Origin: Aphidius gifuensis
Lineage: Eukaryota > Arthropoda > Insecta > Hymenoptera > Braconidae
Direction: 5' to 3'
Length of the DNA stretch: 64,000 nucleotides
Assembly: GCF_014905175.1 (NCBI RefSeq)
Contig: NC_057792.1
Span: 186,001 to 250,000, forward strand
Shown here: one piece after another, positions 25,646 through 37,302 of the stretch
Layout: the number at the start of each line of letters is the position of its first letter
How positions within the stretch are numbered: position 1 is the first letter of the stretch
Notes under the pieces: generated by a model
Database searches by the model: none
What the model saw: the letters and a program-made list of their open reading frames with translations, nothing else
Told to the model about the DNA's origin: nothing
Program-made: the position numbers and the translations under genes

Positions 25646-28600
25646 TCAAACACCAATATTTTGTTTAACATTAATAACTTTCATACTGTGATGATCTTGT
25701 TGAAGTGTTTTAATCATTTTTTTTTGTATTTCATGTTCAGCTTGTAATTGATCATAATTATCACGTTGTGAATGAAGATCTGAATTTTCAATAACAAGAC
25801 CCAATTCATCAAGTTGATTTTCTTGATAAGTTATTCTATCCTCTAAATTTCTAAGTGTTTCATCAACTTGTTCAGATGCATAATGTTGTGATAATGATGG
25901 TGGAACATTTGGATCTGGTTCAGTATTCATAACATGACCAATTTCATCAAGCATTTTTAATATATCTGGATTTGATTTCATAATATCTTGAAGACTTGAT
26001 TTATCCTGTTCAGGTGAACTATTAAAATACTCATTTCTTTGTCTTTTTTTTGATGTACTATTATCACCATCATCAATGCCATTAGCTTTACCATTAATAT
26101 TAACATCATCATCATCATCATTGGTGGTATCTAATGATCTTTTACCACAAATTGAATTACCATCAATTTTTTCAGTTTTTATGTACATAATCATACTGTC
26201 TGGTTTACCATGATGTGATGATACTGATGGACTCAATTCATTATCATTTTCATAAATATTTTTACTATTAAATGTATTTACAATTGAAATATTTTCATCA
26301 ATAATATTAACTGGACTTATTCTATCATCAAGCTCGGTAATTATATTTTTTTCACTAATTTTATTATAATTATTTTGACTGATTTTTTGAATAACTGAAT
26401 TTGTTGATAATGTTTTTGATGATGATAATGATGATGATGATGATTCTTGTTTATCACTATTATTATTATTATTATTATTAATTGTATTATCTGGTGATTT
26501 AATGTTTTTAATTTCTGATTTAATACGTTTATCATGATTTAAAGAAGAAGAAGAAGAATTTGATGATGACGATGATGAAGACGATGAAGATGATGATGAT
26601 GATGATGATGATGATGTTAATCCAATTTGACGTGTGTGTATATTAACTGGTGGCATATGTTGTGAATACATTGCTGCTTTAGCATATTGAATTTCTGGAT
26701 TTGGTGATGATACTAATGGTACATCTGTTATTGTTGGTGATGGTGATAAACCATTAATTAATTGTAAAATAACACCTTCAAGTTGTGATGGATCTTCAAC
26801 ACTTGGTGGTTCTTCTGATTTTTCATTAATTTCATTATTATCTGTTTCAATAATTGAACGATTATTTGAATTTGTTATTATTGCTGAAAATCTTTCTTTC
26901 ATTTCTTTGATTAATTTTTCACCTTCTTCTTCATCAACAAGTGTATTAACACAAACAAATGATTCAAATGTACCAGTTTGTTTATCAAATTCAAGAAAAC
27001 CATGAGTTCTTAAATAAATAAAATCACCAGTTTTTGATAATAATCTATAACATGATGCACCAAATTCTAAACGACAATCGTACACTGTAAAAATAAATAA
27101 ATAAATGAAGATTAATTAATTAATTAAAATGAAAATAAAAAAATAAAAAAAAAGCAAACTTACTTTGACGTAGTGCTATTATTGTCCATCTAACATCATC
27201 TTTATGCATATAACGAAAGGCACTAGAGCCAGATACTTCCTCAGACATATAACCAGCAACAACAGATATACGATGATCACAAAAAATTATTCTACCATCA
27301 ACCAAATGACGTGTAACATATTCTTCTTTACTTGCTTCAAATAATGATAATTTGGTGAATCTTCTTTGTAATTGTCTTGCAATACCAACAAATATAATAT
27401 CATTGCTTGTTGTATTTTTACTTTTACCTGGTCTATTACGACAATAATTTGATAATCTTAACATTCCAGTTATATTAAAACATTTATATTGTGTATGTTC
27501 ACCACGTGAATTTGTTCTTTGTGCAAATTTTATATTAAAATTACGTCGTTGTTCACGAAAATTATTAATATTATTTGTATTATTTGTATTTGTATTATTA
27601 TTTGATGATGATAAACTTGAATCATTTGATGAATTTGAATTATTATCATCAATGTTTGATATATTTGATATTGCTGCTGGTTGGTTCAACAATGATTCAT
27701 CAGGTGTTAAATTTTTAGTTAATTCAGCATGATCCTCTGGATGTATATAGCTGTAGAGTGATTTTCCCATCAGTTCATTCTGAAAAATAATTAATTTAAT
27801 CATTTGTTGGTTATTTTATTTTATTTTATTTATCATTAACAACAAAGATTTTCTTCAAGCAGCATTGACGTAATGAGAGACAAAAGTCTTGTTACGTACT
27901 TTGACAAGACGCGCGCGTTACTTGTTATCATCGTGGGTGGCCATATTTTTTTTTTATGATTTCTTTATTCACAATAGCTTACTGATTGTAGACATATTTT
28001 AAGAAAAAAAAAAAAAAAACGAGAGTAGAGGGGACAAGTATTACACTGAGTTTATTATTATCATATACATACAGTCTGAAGAAATAAAATACCCAACCGG
28101 GGTCAGTCATGATTATGCCTCGTCAAGCACAGACGACAAATTATCATCGTTATGTGATAAAGATATTTAAAGCAAATCCATCCATAGACTACTGTCTTGT
28201 TATTATTTTATTTATCTTAATATATACTTGATTAAATTTTTTTTTTTTTTTTGCTGATTAAATTAAAATAATTTCAGATTTTTTCTTTATCTAAACTTTG
28301 GATGATTTGAGTTGACGCATTTTTGTTGTTTCAGTAAATTAAAATACCGTGTAAAATAATTGAATCTTTTGACATACATTTATATCGTTGTTTTATAATA
28401 TTTTCAATAAATTATTAATTAAATTTTACATACCGGCGCATGGCCGAGGGGTCCTTCAATACTTTTACTAATATGAACAATATTTCCAGAGCTCGTTACA
28501 ACAATGAGGAAGCCTCCACTTCCATCAAAACTCTGTAATAAAAATAAAATAAAATAGCCATATGTATAAATTAATTAATAATCAATAATATAAATAACTT

Positions 28601-31546
28601 ACATCGAGAAAACTTTGTTCAAGATCAATATCATTATATTTATCTGGTAAAAATTCCTGAGATGTGGTGCCCACTGCTGCAAGTATAGATAAATAGTATA
28701 AAAAAATTAATTATTTATTGTTTATAAATAATATATATGAATGTATTTATTTACTGTAGTGTGTCCTGAGAAATGCAGCAGCTAGTCTGAGAATTGATAT
28801 TTTATCCTGCCGCCTGGAACTTCCAGCGACAACAGGTACCAATGCAGCCATAAGAGCAATGTTGTTATTGAGATTATCCCTGCGTTGTTTTTCCGCAAGA
28901 TTTCGCGTTGCTCTGGCATTACTGTAACAATATAAATGTGTCATCATTATATAGTTTTATTTTATAAATATATAAATAATTGTAAATGTATATCAATTGT
29001 TTATTAAATCACACTTTTTCTTTCATTTATTTCAGCCTTACTGCATTATTTTTAAATTATTTTTATTCTAAAAACACCCAGACGATTCCCATTAATTCAA
29101 AGTTGTTTTTTTTTTTTTTTCTTTTCATTCTAGTTTTTTAATTCAATTCTCTGTTGAATTTTGTATATTTTTTTATTTTTCATTTCACCCACGCAAATGT
29201 GACTCAAATAAAATTGAGACTGACAAAATTTTATAAAATAATAAATTCTTCTTGTATTTCATTCAAATAAATATATTAAATTGTAAATAACGCGTGGTTA
29301 TAGTTTTTTTTTCATTTTTATAAAATTATCGTCAATTTAGTTTGTATTGTAATTTAAAAAACCTAATTTATAATCAAGTGCCAGAAAAATATACACTCAG
29401 TATACTATTTTTTTTTTTTTTCATTCTGGAAATTTGTTATTTTGGATAAATGCCAATTTTTTGAAAATATTAATTAAATTTGCAAATACCTAAATATTTA
29501 TTTTATTTATAAATTAATAAAAAAAAAAGTATTTTTATAAATTTATTTCATCAACACATATTTTTTAAATATTTTTAAAAACTCATTATGTTTATACTAG
29601 CTTTTAATGTAATTTTAATATATATAAATATTTTTATAACAAAAGACATTTAATATCATTTTTATCAACTAATGAGTAAGTTTTATTTTTATAAAATAAA
29701 TAAGAAACAGACTATTTCATTTCTGATTAAAATATTTCTGGTAAATTTAAAAATCAATATCTATTAATAATTTTTATATATTTTTTTTTTCAACAGTATG
29801 TGAATTAATAATATGATAATAAAATATTAAAGAGGATACAATGTAGCTAATGCATATTGTACGAATAATTTTGAAGGTTGCATGCAGTCGCAGTCACAAC
29901 CGCAGCAGCAGCAGCATCAGCAGCAACATCAATAGGGGTGGTGTAAGCCAAAGTTACTGGAGGGTGTAAGGATCGATACTCGACAGTCTGCCACTGAAAG
30001 CTAGTAGACTGCTTTTATAGAGAGATAACTTCCCCAAGGATTCCAACATTAACCATGGTCATTGTACTGCTTTTTTTTAAATTTATTTTCTCGACAAAAT
30101 AAATCTACAATAATCCAATCGATTGATTATATCCCTAATTGCATATATATTTATTTGTCAATCAATAAACCACGACAAATAATTAATTTAATCTGTCAAT
30201 AAATTGCCAGACACGCATAATCTTGCTCAGCAACATCAGAGTCAGTTTGTGAACCACTGGTCAACAACACTGTGCATATTTTTAAAATAATATATAAATG
30301 AGTATATACATAGTTGTATATGCTTGTATATTTTTCAATTTCATTTTCAATATTGATTAGATTGCTTCCATGGAATGTTTTATATTGTTATTTTAAAAAT
30401 AAATATTTTAGAGTGTATTTTAATATAGATATATATATTCAAAAATAATAAATAGGATTAATAAAAATATTGGGCACCTCTGGATGTCGTCCACGGCCTG
30501 CCTCACTGCAGGTTTTCGTGAGCAACCAAATGTTGCCTCCTCTCAGTCCTCAACTAAGTGAAAAAATAAAATAATAAAAAAAAAAAAAAATCAACAGCCC
30601 CAGTCAATGTACCAAAGCCCCACCCATCTATCCACCCACCCACTACAATTTATTTTTTCACTATCATCACAATAAAATGCTGAAAAACATCAACACTTTT
30701 TTTTTTATTTTTTACGCCCTGTTTGTCACACTTGAAGAGTATACACTGCAATATAAAAGAAAAACCAACTTTTGAAAGAGTGCAGATTCTTTGTTTCTCT
30801 GTCTAGTCACTCTGTCAATGTTCAATTTTTATGTGCAGCTTTTTTTCTTTTTTTATTTTCTTTTTAAAGCTCTCTCTCTTCTCGTCTTGATGGCTTTGCC
30901 TAAGTTTTTATATATACATATATATAAATTGTACAGAGGAAAGCAATGCGTAAGGGTTGAGCAAGGTCACCTTGAAAATGAGGGAGACATGTTGTTGTTG
31001 CCATGGGCAAAGCCAAGTTAAATTTGCTAAAATTCACATTGCATGCTAGCAGAATTTTAAATTTACTAAAAAATACAAATCAAATGCTTATATTTTGTTT
31101 ATAAATTAGTATATATTGAATAAATTATATTTCAACAGATCAATGATCTTTTAACATAAATATATATGTATATTCATTTATTGACTTTGACCTTGCACAT
31201 TGAAAAATTAACATATATAGCGTCATCATCATCATCATCATCACTGAAAATGTGTATGCAGTGAGTGCATATAAACTGGTGCAACAACTGTCGAGTATAA
31301 ATATGAGGGTGACATTGTAACTTGAAAAAAAAAAATATATATATATTATATATACATGTACACATACCAAAAGACAGGATATACACTCGAGTGTGTCTTT
31401 GTATTAAAACTCGGTGCAGTAATGCAATATGAGTATGTGTGTGCCAGCCGAAAAACTCGTAAAAACCGTGGTCTTGGGTGCAGCGTGTAGCAACAGCCAA
31501 AGTGTAAAAAATATAATTTAAAGTGAAAGAGTACAACATGGAGACT

Positions 31547-31580
<34 letters not shown>

Positions 31581-34500
31581 ACAACAACTGCAGGGACAAG
31601 CCTGCAAGAGTGCATGCATATGTATGTTGGTGGGAGTGTATAAAATAAAACAACATTTAATCGTGTGCATGTTCATTTTAAGGGGAAGCCATTTTAGAGG
31701 CCAACCAAGGCCAAATTAAAAAAAAAAAAAATTGCAATTTTTATTTACCATGCTTTGGTGCACTCTCCAAACCAGTAACGATGACAAAAAAATTTTATAT
31801 TTTAAAACCTTTTTTTTTTTTTTTCATACAATATATATTTTTAAAATTTACATTGTAATAAAATATATTTTTATTATTATTTTTTTATTTTTTTTAGTTT
31901 TTTTTCACCAAAAATAATAAGGTAATATTAAACCACATGTATCCATTAAACTCCCACGCTTTGATAGAAAATATATATATACCAATGAAAAAAATAAATA
32001 AAATTTTTATAAATGTGAAATAAAAAATATAATGTGTGTGTGAGTGTGGAAATACGACGAAAATAATTTAAGCAAAAATAAAAAAATATAAAAATTTACC
32101 GTAATTTGTAAAGGAGTATATACTTTCGCATAGAAAAAAAAAAAATAAAATATATAAATATATATAAAATTGAGAAGATGAAAAATATAAAAAAAGGATA
32201 AATGAAAATAAGATGAAATTTCTCTCCACGTGTCTAATGCTTTTTTTTTTATTTTTAAAAATACCCCATACAACAACTATTATATATATATATGTATATC
32301 ATTTAAATTTAAAAAAAAAATCATTCAAAATGATTGCAAACACGTTTTTTTCACAATTTATATATGTATTTATAAATAATCCACGTATAATAAATTACCA
32401 AAACAATTATATTAAATTATAAACTAATTCATTTGTTTAAATATATTTATTTTTGTTTTTTTTTTGTTAATTACGGTAATTATTCATTAACATAAATAAC
32501 CAGTGACAAGGACACATGTGCTAATTATGTACACAGTTGCTATAAATTTCTATACTAAATATAACTCAAAACTATATTAACAAAATAGTTTATATTGAAA
32601 ACAATTAATTAGATATATTTAATCAGTTGTTTTTTTATTTTATTATAAATTAATATACATTTTTGGATTAATTGATGATTCAAATTTCAAAAAACTTGTA
32701 GCTTTTTATTTTTTTATCTATTGAAAATGACTCTAACCCATTGACGTCAGAATATAATAATTTTTATGCTTACAAAGTTGTTAAATATCCAGTGGCAATC
32801 CGTCTCAGGTATATAAAAAATTCATATCAATTTTTATTATTTAAACAATTGTATTGAAAATGGAAAAATATTGTCTATTAAAAATAATTTTGTTTTCTAA
32901 GATAATCAACAAAATTATTATGTAAAAATGACAAAAAAAAATATATACCTATATATATAATATGAGTGTTTTATCAAATATATTAATCTAATAATATGAT
33001 TTTTCATTTTTATCGTTAGCTGTATTTTTTTTTATATAATATTACACAAGTAAATTTCCAAGTGAGATAACAAAATTATCATTGTTATTATGATTATTTA
33101 AGAGATTACAAGTTTGTGTGCTACAATTATGACACTGCAATTTTAGAATGATGGATGTTTGTCAAGTAGTAATTTTCATGTGACCTTCTTGATTAAAAAT
33201 ATGAAGAAAAAAAACCTTCTAATAATATTTAACAAAAAAATAAAAATACTGTATATATTTATAATAAATATTTTGTGTTTGTTAATTCATTAAAATATTA
33301 TTAACACTGTATGACAAATATTTATTTTTGCATTTTCGTTAGTAGATATTATTATTTGGCAAGCAATATTGTTGCAGATTAAAAAGTGTTTCAATGTGTC
33401 TGGTATGTCTAGAGTACTTTTAAATATTACTAACAACAATCAAAAAATATTTTTAATAATACAAGACGATGCCAAGTGAAATGACGTCTCAATAAGTCCG
33501 ACACATAAATCTATCAAACAAATTATCAAATTCAATTGGTCCTACAAACTAAATTTATTGTTAACTATATGAAATTAATAATTTTTTTTAAACTGCAGGA
33601 AACTGAGTTACGACTCTAGTAACTTCCATCATACGCAGCCAATATTTATTTATAATAAAAATAAAGAAAAAAAAAATACTGTATGAATTAAAGTTGCAAG
33701 CTTTGATTATATATTTATTTAATTTTTAATTTCAAATCAATTATGCAATGTTTCAAAAAAACACACACACACACTAAAGACATATAATTATAAAATAATT
33801 TTTCTTTTATCCAACCTTTCATTTTTAAATTTAACAAAATAAATAAATTTCAATGAAAGAATAGTCTTGTTACTTTTAAGTTGGGGTAGGTCTCAATAAA
33901 CGGACCTGTTGCGCAAGCGTGTTTAAATTTATTTTTATTAAATTTAAAATATATTTTTCAAAATGCAATTATTAAAAATAATAATTATGTATTTTTTATA
34001 TTTTCATTATAAGCTATAATAACTTTATCTACAAGTTGTTTACTAAATTTCACTCAATGAATTTATATGACAAGTATTTTAAAAATATATATATACTTTT
34101 TCCTTTTATTTCATTATCATTTTATAATTATGATTATTTTTTAAAATCATCATTGAGTAGTGAGTACAAGGTGTGACGCAATATTGTAATAATAATATAC
34201 ATAGTCGATATTTACAATGAAAAGCGTCATGTCCTAGGTAGAGGACAACAAGGTCAAAGTCAGTCGCATCATTTTAAATGTTTGTGTTAATTAAAATGTT
34301 GCATTATCTATCTATCTATCAGCTGTAGACAATATTTTAAATTTTATCCTTTAGATATTTTTTTATGAAATATTTAATTTATTGAAAAAAAAAAAAAAAA
34401 ACCATGTCATAAAAATCATTACGCTTCAAACATCGTTAAAAAGTATTGAATATCAATTTTTAAAAAATAATAATTTTTCCCATGCAGAATGAATAGAAAA

Positions 34501-35919
34501 TTTATGTTTTTTTTTTTTTTTTTTAAATAAATTATTTATTAACTCATCGAACGAGTTTATTTTATTTTTTTTTTTTATTACTTTTTAACTAGTTGCTTTA
34601 ACGATCCAATGAAAAATATCGAATTTCAAATGCCTTTATTTAAAACCCTTTATGAAAATTAATAATTTCTTGGATTTCAAGTTTGTTGGAAAAAAAAAAA
34701 ATAGAATCGTTAAAAAATAATCATTCATGCATGGATTTGAAAGAAAAAAAAAATGAATAATATTTAAAATTCGTATATATTTCGTTAGAATGAAAATGAA
34801 AAATCAACAACGCAATTTGTATGAATTGTTATAAATCCACATGATACTAATGTGGATGTTTATTAAATTATGAATAAATGAATAATAAAAAATATATATA
34901 AAATAATAAAATGCCACACACGTGCAGTTATTAATTTTCAAAATATATTTATAGTACATATGAAAATATGGAAATGCATAAATATTGAAATTGAAATATT
35001 GGAAATATATATCCGACAATCAAATTGACCGACACGTGGCTAATAAAATTTCCATATCATTTGGGATTAATATACCAAAAAAAAAAAAAGTTGCATATCA
35101 AATTTAACATTTGATGCATTTTAATGATAATAATAAAATAAACAAGATATAAATTGTTTTGTTTCAAATGACAAACACACTAATTAATTTTTTTTTATGT
35201 TTATAAATAACAATAACATTGTTTATTTCAAGGAAATAATTTAAAGTGCAAATTTTAAAAAAACAATGATAAAAATTATTAAAGACAAAGTTCAAGTAGA
35301 TTGACAGGGTAAATGACCGTTTACATATATGAATTACCTGTTGAATTAATTTTTTATATATATATTAAAATGATGATTTAAATGTTATAAATATAATCAA
35401 CAAATTTAGCTTGCCTTTTTTGTTATTGAAATATTTTTCCAATCAATGAAATTTGTATGAATGGAATTGTTTATTCGAAAGCAAAAAAATATATATAAAT
35501 TTTGAGTCGATTGACCTAGACGTTCAATAAAAAAAAATTAAAAATAAATATAATATATGACACAAAGAAATCTTGAATAACCAGATTTTTACATTCAAGT
35601 AAGTATATGTATTATTTTAATTCGAAAAAAAAAAAAATGAATGCGATTATTATTGCCGATTGATGTATTAAATTTAACCTCATACACAATTTATTTAGTT
35701 TATTGCTTTTTTTTTGTATTAAAAAATTATATTTTGTTTGTAATAAAATACTGACCTTGAACTAGCTGTGGGTTCTTTTAAAGTATCATTTTGGTGAATT
35801 GTCATGGCTTGATTAGCATTATCATCAGGTGACATAACGGTTTGTTGTTGTATTGAATTAATTTGTTTTATTATTTGCGGTACAACATTTTGATACTGAT
35901 TCTCTTGATGTTGCCACAT
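25646..35919 (-). CDS. Met: Methoprene-tolerant, bHLH-PAS juvenile hormone receptor
   Basis: Nuclear receptor-like transcription factor; in insects Met binds juvenile hormone through PAS-B and pairs with Taiman/SRC on E-box-like elements. Exons on minus: 35756-35919, 28755-28921, 28603-28676, 28434-28532, 27164-27779, 25646-27084, giving 852 aa with all phases consistent. The bHLH is at residues about 58-112 (ARATRNLAEKQRRD, SSRRQDKISILRL). PAS-A begins near residue 135 (GFLIVVTSSGNIVHIS) and carries a long Asn/Ser-rich insert. PAS-B is at about 325-430 (HLVDGRIIFCDHRISVVAGY, FLEFDKQTG, FVCVNTL). A run of about 18 Ser near residue 530 is encoded by TCA/TCG-type repeats. The C-terminal region ends in a coiled-coil-like Leu/Glu-rich segment. 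An alternative first coding exon lies at 37205-37302. An intron of about 6.8 kb separates the start exon from the bHLH exon. Confidence 0.92.
26540..26617. repeat. Met: coding trinucleotide repeat in Met (poly-Ser)
   Basis: Mixed GAT/GAA/GAC repeat on +, read on minus as an uninterrupted Ser tract broken by one Asn. In frame and open, so tolerated by the protein. Likely length-polymorphic. Confidence 0.85.
30484..30561. other. GC-rich exon-like island
   Basis: A 78-bp block far richer in G+C than its surroundings. On + it is an open frame from ATG to TGA (25 aa, starting MSSTACLTAGF) with C/G-ending codons unlike the real genes here. On minus it is preceded by a strong poly-pyrimidine CACTTAG and followed by AG/GTGCCC, like a 76-nt exon at 30485-30560. 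All three minus frames contain a stop, so as a Met cassette it would be a poison exon. Function unknown. Confidence 0.25.
30618..30641 (-). other. G-quadruplex-capable tract in Met intron
   Basis: C-runs on + give four G-runs on minus (3, 3, 3 and 4 G) with loops of 1, 9 and 1. Minus is the sense strand of Met, so the structure could form in its pre-mRNA. The middle loop is longer than the usual limit of 7, so stability is uncertain. Confidence 0.4.
30962..30974. promoter_or_regulatory. palindromic nuclear-receptor-type site
   Basis: CAAGGTCACCTTG is a perfect palindrome about its central C and contains the monomer word CAAGGTCA. It lies in the Met intron and is flanked by a larger inverted repeat (30891-30900 and 31006-31015). 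Binding is inferred from motif resemblance only. Confidence 0.35.
31547..31580. repeat. (ATC)n microsatellite
   Basis: About eleven ATC units in the Met intron. A similar run of about eight is at 36217-36242, and a shorter one at 31224-31242. Confidence 0.9.
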
Positions 35920-36550
35920 GTTTATTTATTTATTTATTTATTTATCAATTAAAGTTTTTTTAAATAAATCAATTTATAAGATAAAATATTTGCAAATTTT
36001 TCTAGCTGTATTAATTGCCATTTTAATAAAACTTATTGAATAATTTCTATTAATAAAATACTGAATAAATTACAAATACATGTAAATATTTTGAATTTAA
36101 TTTTTTTGGCGCATTAATATTAGTTAGCTTTAAAAAATAATCTGACAGCGACGACGATCGTGTTGAGAGGACTGATAAAGACAAGTAAAGTATTATCTCA
36201 GTCAAATTGTGGCAAGCATCATCATCATCATCATCATCATCAAATTAACTCACTCAATTATTATATATTTCATTTATTATTATTTTCATGAGAAAATATA
36301 ATTTTCATGTTACTCCAAAAACTTTTTACTAAAATACACTGTAAAAATTCACTGCAAGTATTGATTTAACTTGTTAAGAAAATAATAATAACAAAAAAAA
36401 GCCGGCTATCAAGCTGATTTTTTATATTTTTTTCAAATAAAAAGATTGTTTATTTTTATTTAAAAAAATAGCAATTAAATATATATACTGATAAAACTAT
36501 TAAATATAATCAATTGTCCTTCAAGTGATATACTCGACGATCCGGAATCT

Positions 36551-36625
36551 TGACCTTGACAACGTTCAACACATAACAAATCAACTGCGCAACTCGGAAA
36601 ATCGCGGAAGCCGTATTAATATATA
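36551..36625 (-). promoter_or_regulatory. Met: candidate Met proximal promoter (MWQHQ isoform)
   Basis: On minus, a TATATATTAATA box (36625-36614) is followed about 30 nt later by GCGCAGTTGA, with an initiator-like CAGT centred on 36586, and then by a TCAAGGTCA word (36551-36558 plus one base). The patch 36520-36640 is G+C-richer than its surroundings and lies about 0.7 kb upstream of the start codon at 35919, which has no splice acceptor directly before it. Inferred from motifs only. Confidence 0.35.
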
Positions 36626-36967
36626 CGCACTTTTAGTTTTTCCACTCAACAAAAAATAGCAATAAACATTTATAAATTATTTAACAAAACAACAATTTTT
36701 TATTTTTTTATAATTCAATTATGATAAATTAAATGTAGCCTCGAAATAATCAAAAGTTCAATAACCCACAATCATTTTGACGAAAAAAAATTCAAATTTG
36801 AAAAAAAAATAAAAAAATTCACATATAAAAATGAATATTTGGTATTGTATTGAATTAAAAAAAATTCTACTACTTTGGTTTATTTAATGAAAAAAAATAA
36901 TATACCTAATTTAATAATTTAAAAAGTAATTAATTTTATACTTTATTTATTGATATAGATATTATTT

Positions 36968-37085
36968 GACAGAGTGATACGTTTGTGCCGGCGGTTGGGC
37001 GCGAACTGGCGGCTGCCGGCTGCCCCCACCAAATCAACCGGTTTTCCATCTTTATCTGTTTATAGTCGCCGCCCACAGTCGGCGC
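36968..37085. promoter_or_regulatory. GC-rich island between the two Met first exons
   Basis: About 115 bp strongly enriched in G+C within very A+T-rich DNA. It has GCCGGC at both ends of its first 35 bases (36987-36992 and 37015-37020), a GGGCGCGAAC word resembling an E2F-type site, and a CGCCG/CGGCG hairpin (37067-37083). It sits 120-240 bp downstream of the Met exon at 37205, in its intron, and is probably regulatory. A + strand frame crossing it (36974-37165) does not look like a protein. Confidence 0.35.
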
Positions 37086-37204
37086 ATCATCATCATCATC
37101 ATCTCGACATATTTTTTTTCATATACATACTATATGCATTTTTTTTCATTTTATTTTTTTTATAACCATTAATTGAGATTAAAAAAAAATCAACAAAAAC
37201 TTAC

Positions 37205-37302
37205 CCATACTGAGTTGATGTGTCGGTTGAAGTTGAAGTTGATGCTGACAAAGTGACTTGCTCATCTTCATCGATTTCGTCCTTCATTTTTGTCAAACTT
37301 GG
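37205..37302 (-). CDS. Met: Met alternative first coding exon (MKDEIDEDEQ)
   Basis: On minus, a good acceptor (poly-T then TTGCAG) opens an exon at 37302. ATG is at 37287, followed by 27 codons (MKDEIDEDEQVTLSAS..., Ser/Thr-rich) and then GG at a GTAAGT donor (37204). Its end phase (2) equals that of the MWQHQ exon, so either can splice to the bHLH exon at 28921. Using this exon gives 825 aa. The acceptor means there is at least one further 5' UTR exon upstream; GTAAGC at 37653 on minus is one possible donor. Confidence 0.7.

Larger units (their letters stand above)
28922..35755 (-). other. Met: Met large intron
   Basis: About 6.8 kb between the start exon and the bHLH exon, mostly A+T-rich with poly-T and ATT runs. 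It holds notable islands listed separately: a CAG/CAA-type patch (29887-29932), a GC-rich short frame (30484-30561), a C-rich tract (30594-30643), inverted repeats (30891-31015), a conserved-looking block 31360-31640 and CAAGGTCA words (30962, 31188, 34249). No complete gene is recognised inside it. Confidence 0.6.

Noticed and set aside
31174..31656. 160-codon minus frame in the Met intron
   Set aside because: Contains Met/Asp runs from the (ATC)n repeats and otherwise looks random; no recognisable domain.
36974..37165. 63-codon + frame across the GC-rich island
   Set aside because: It ends in a His run and poly-Phe from repeats, has no homology I recognise, and the island itself explains the open frame.
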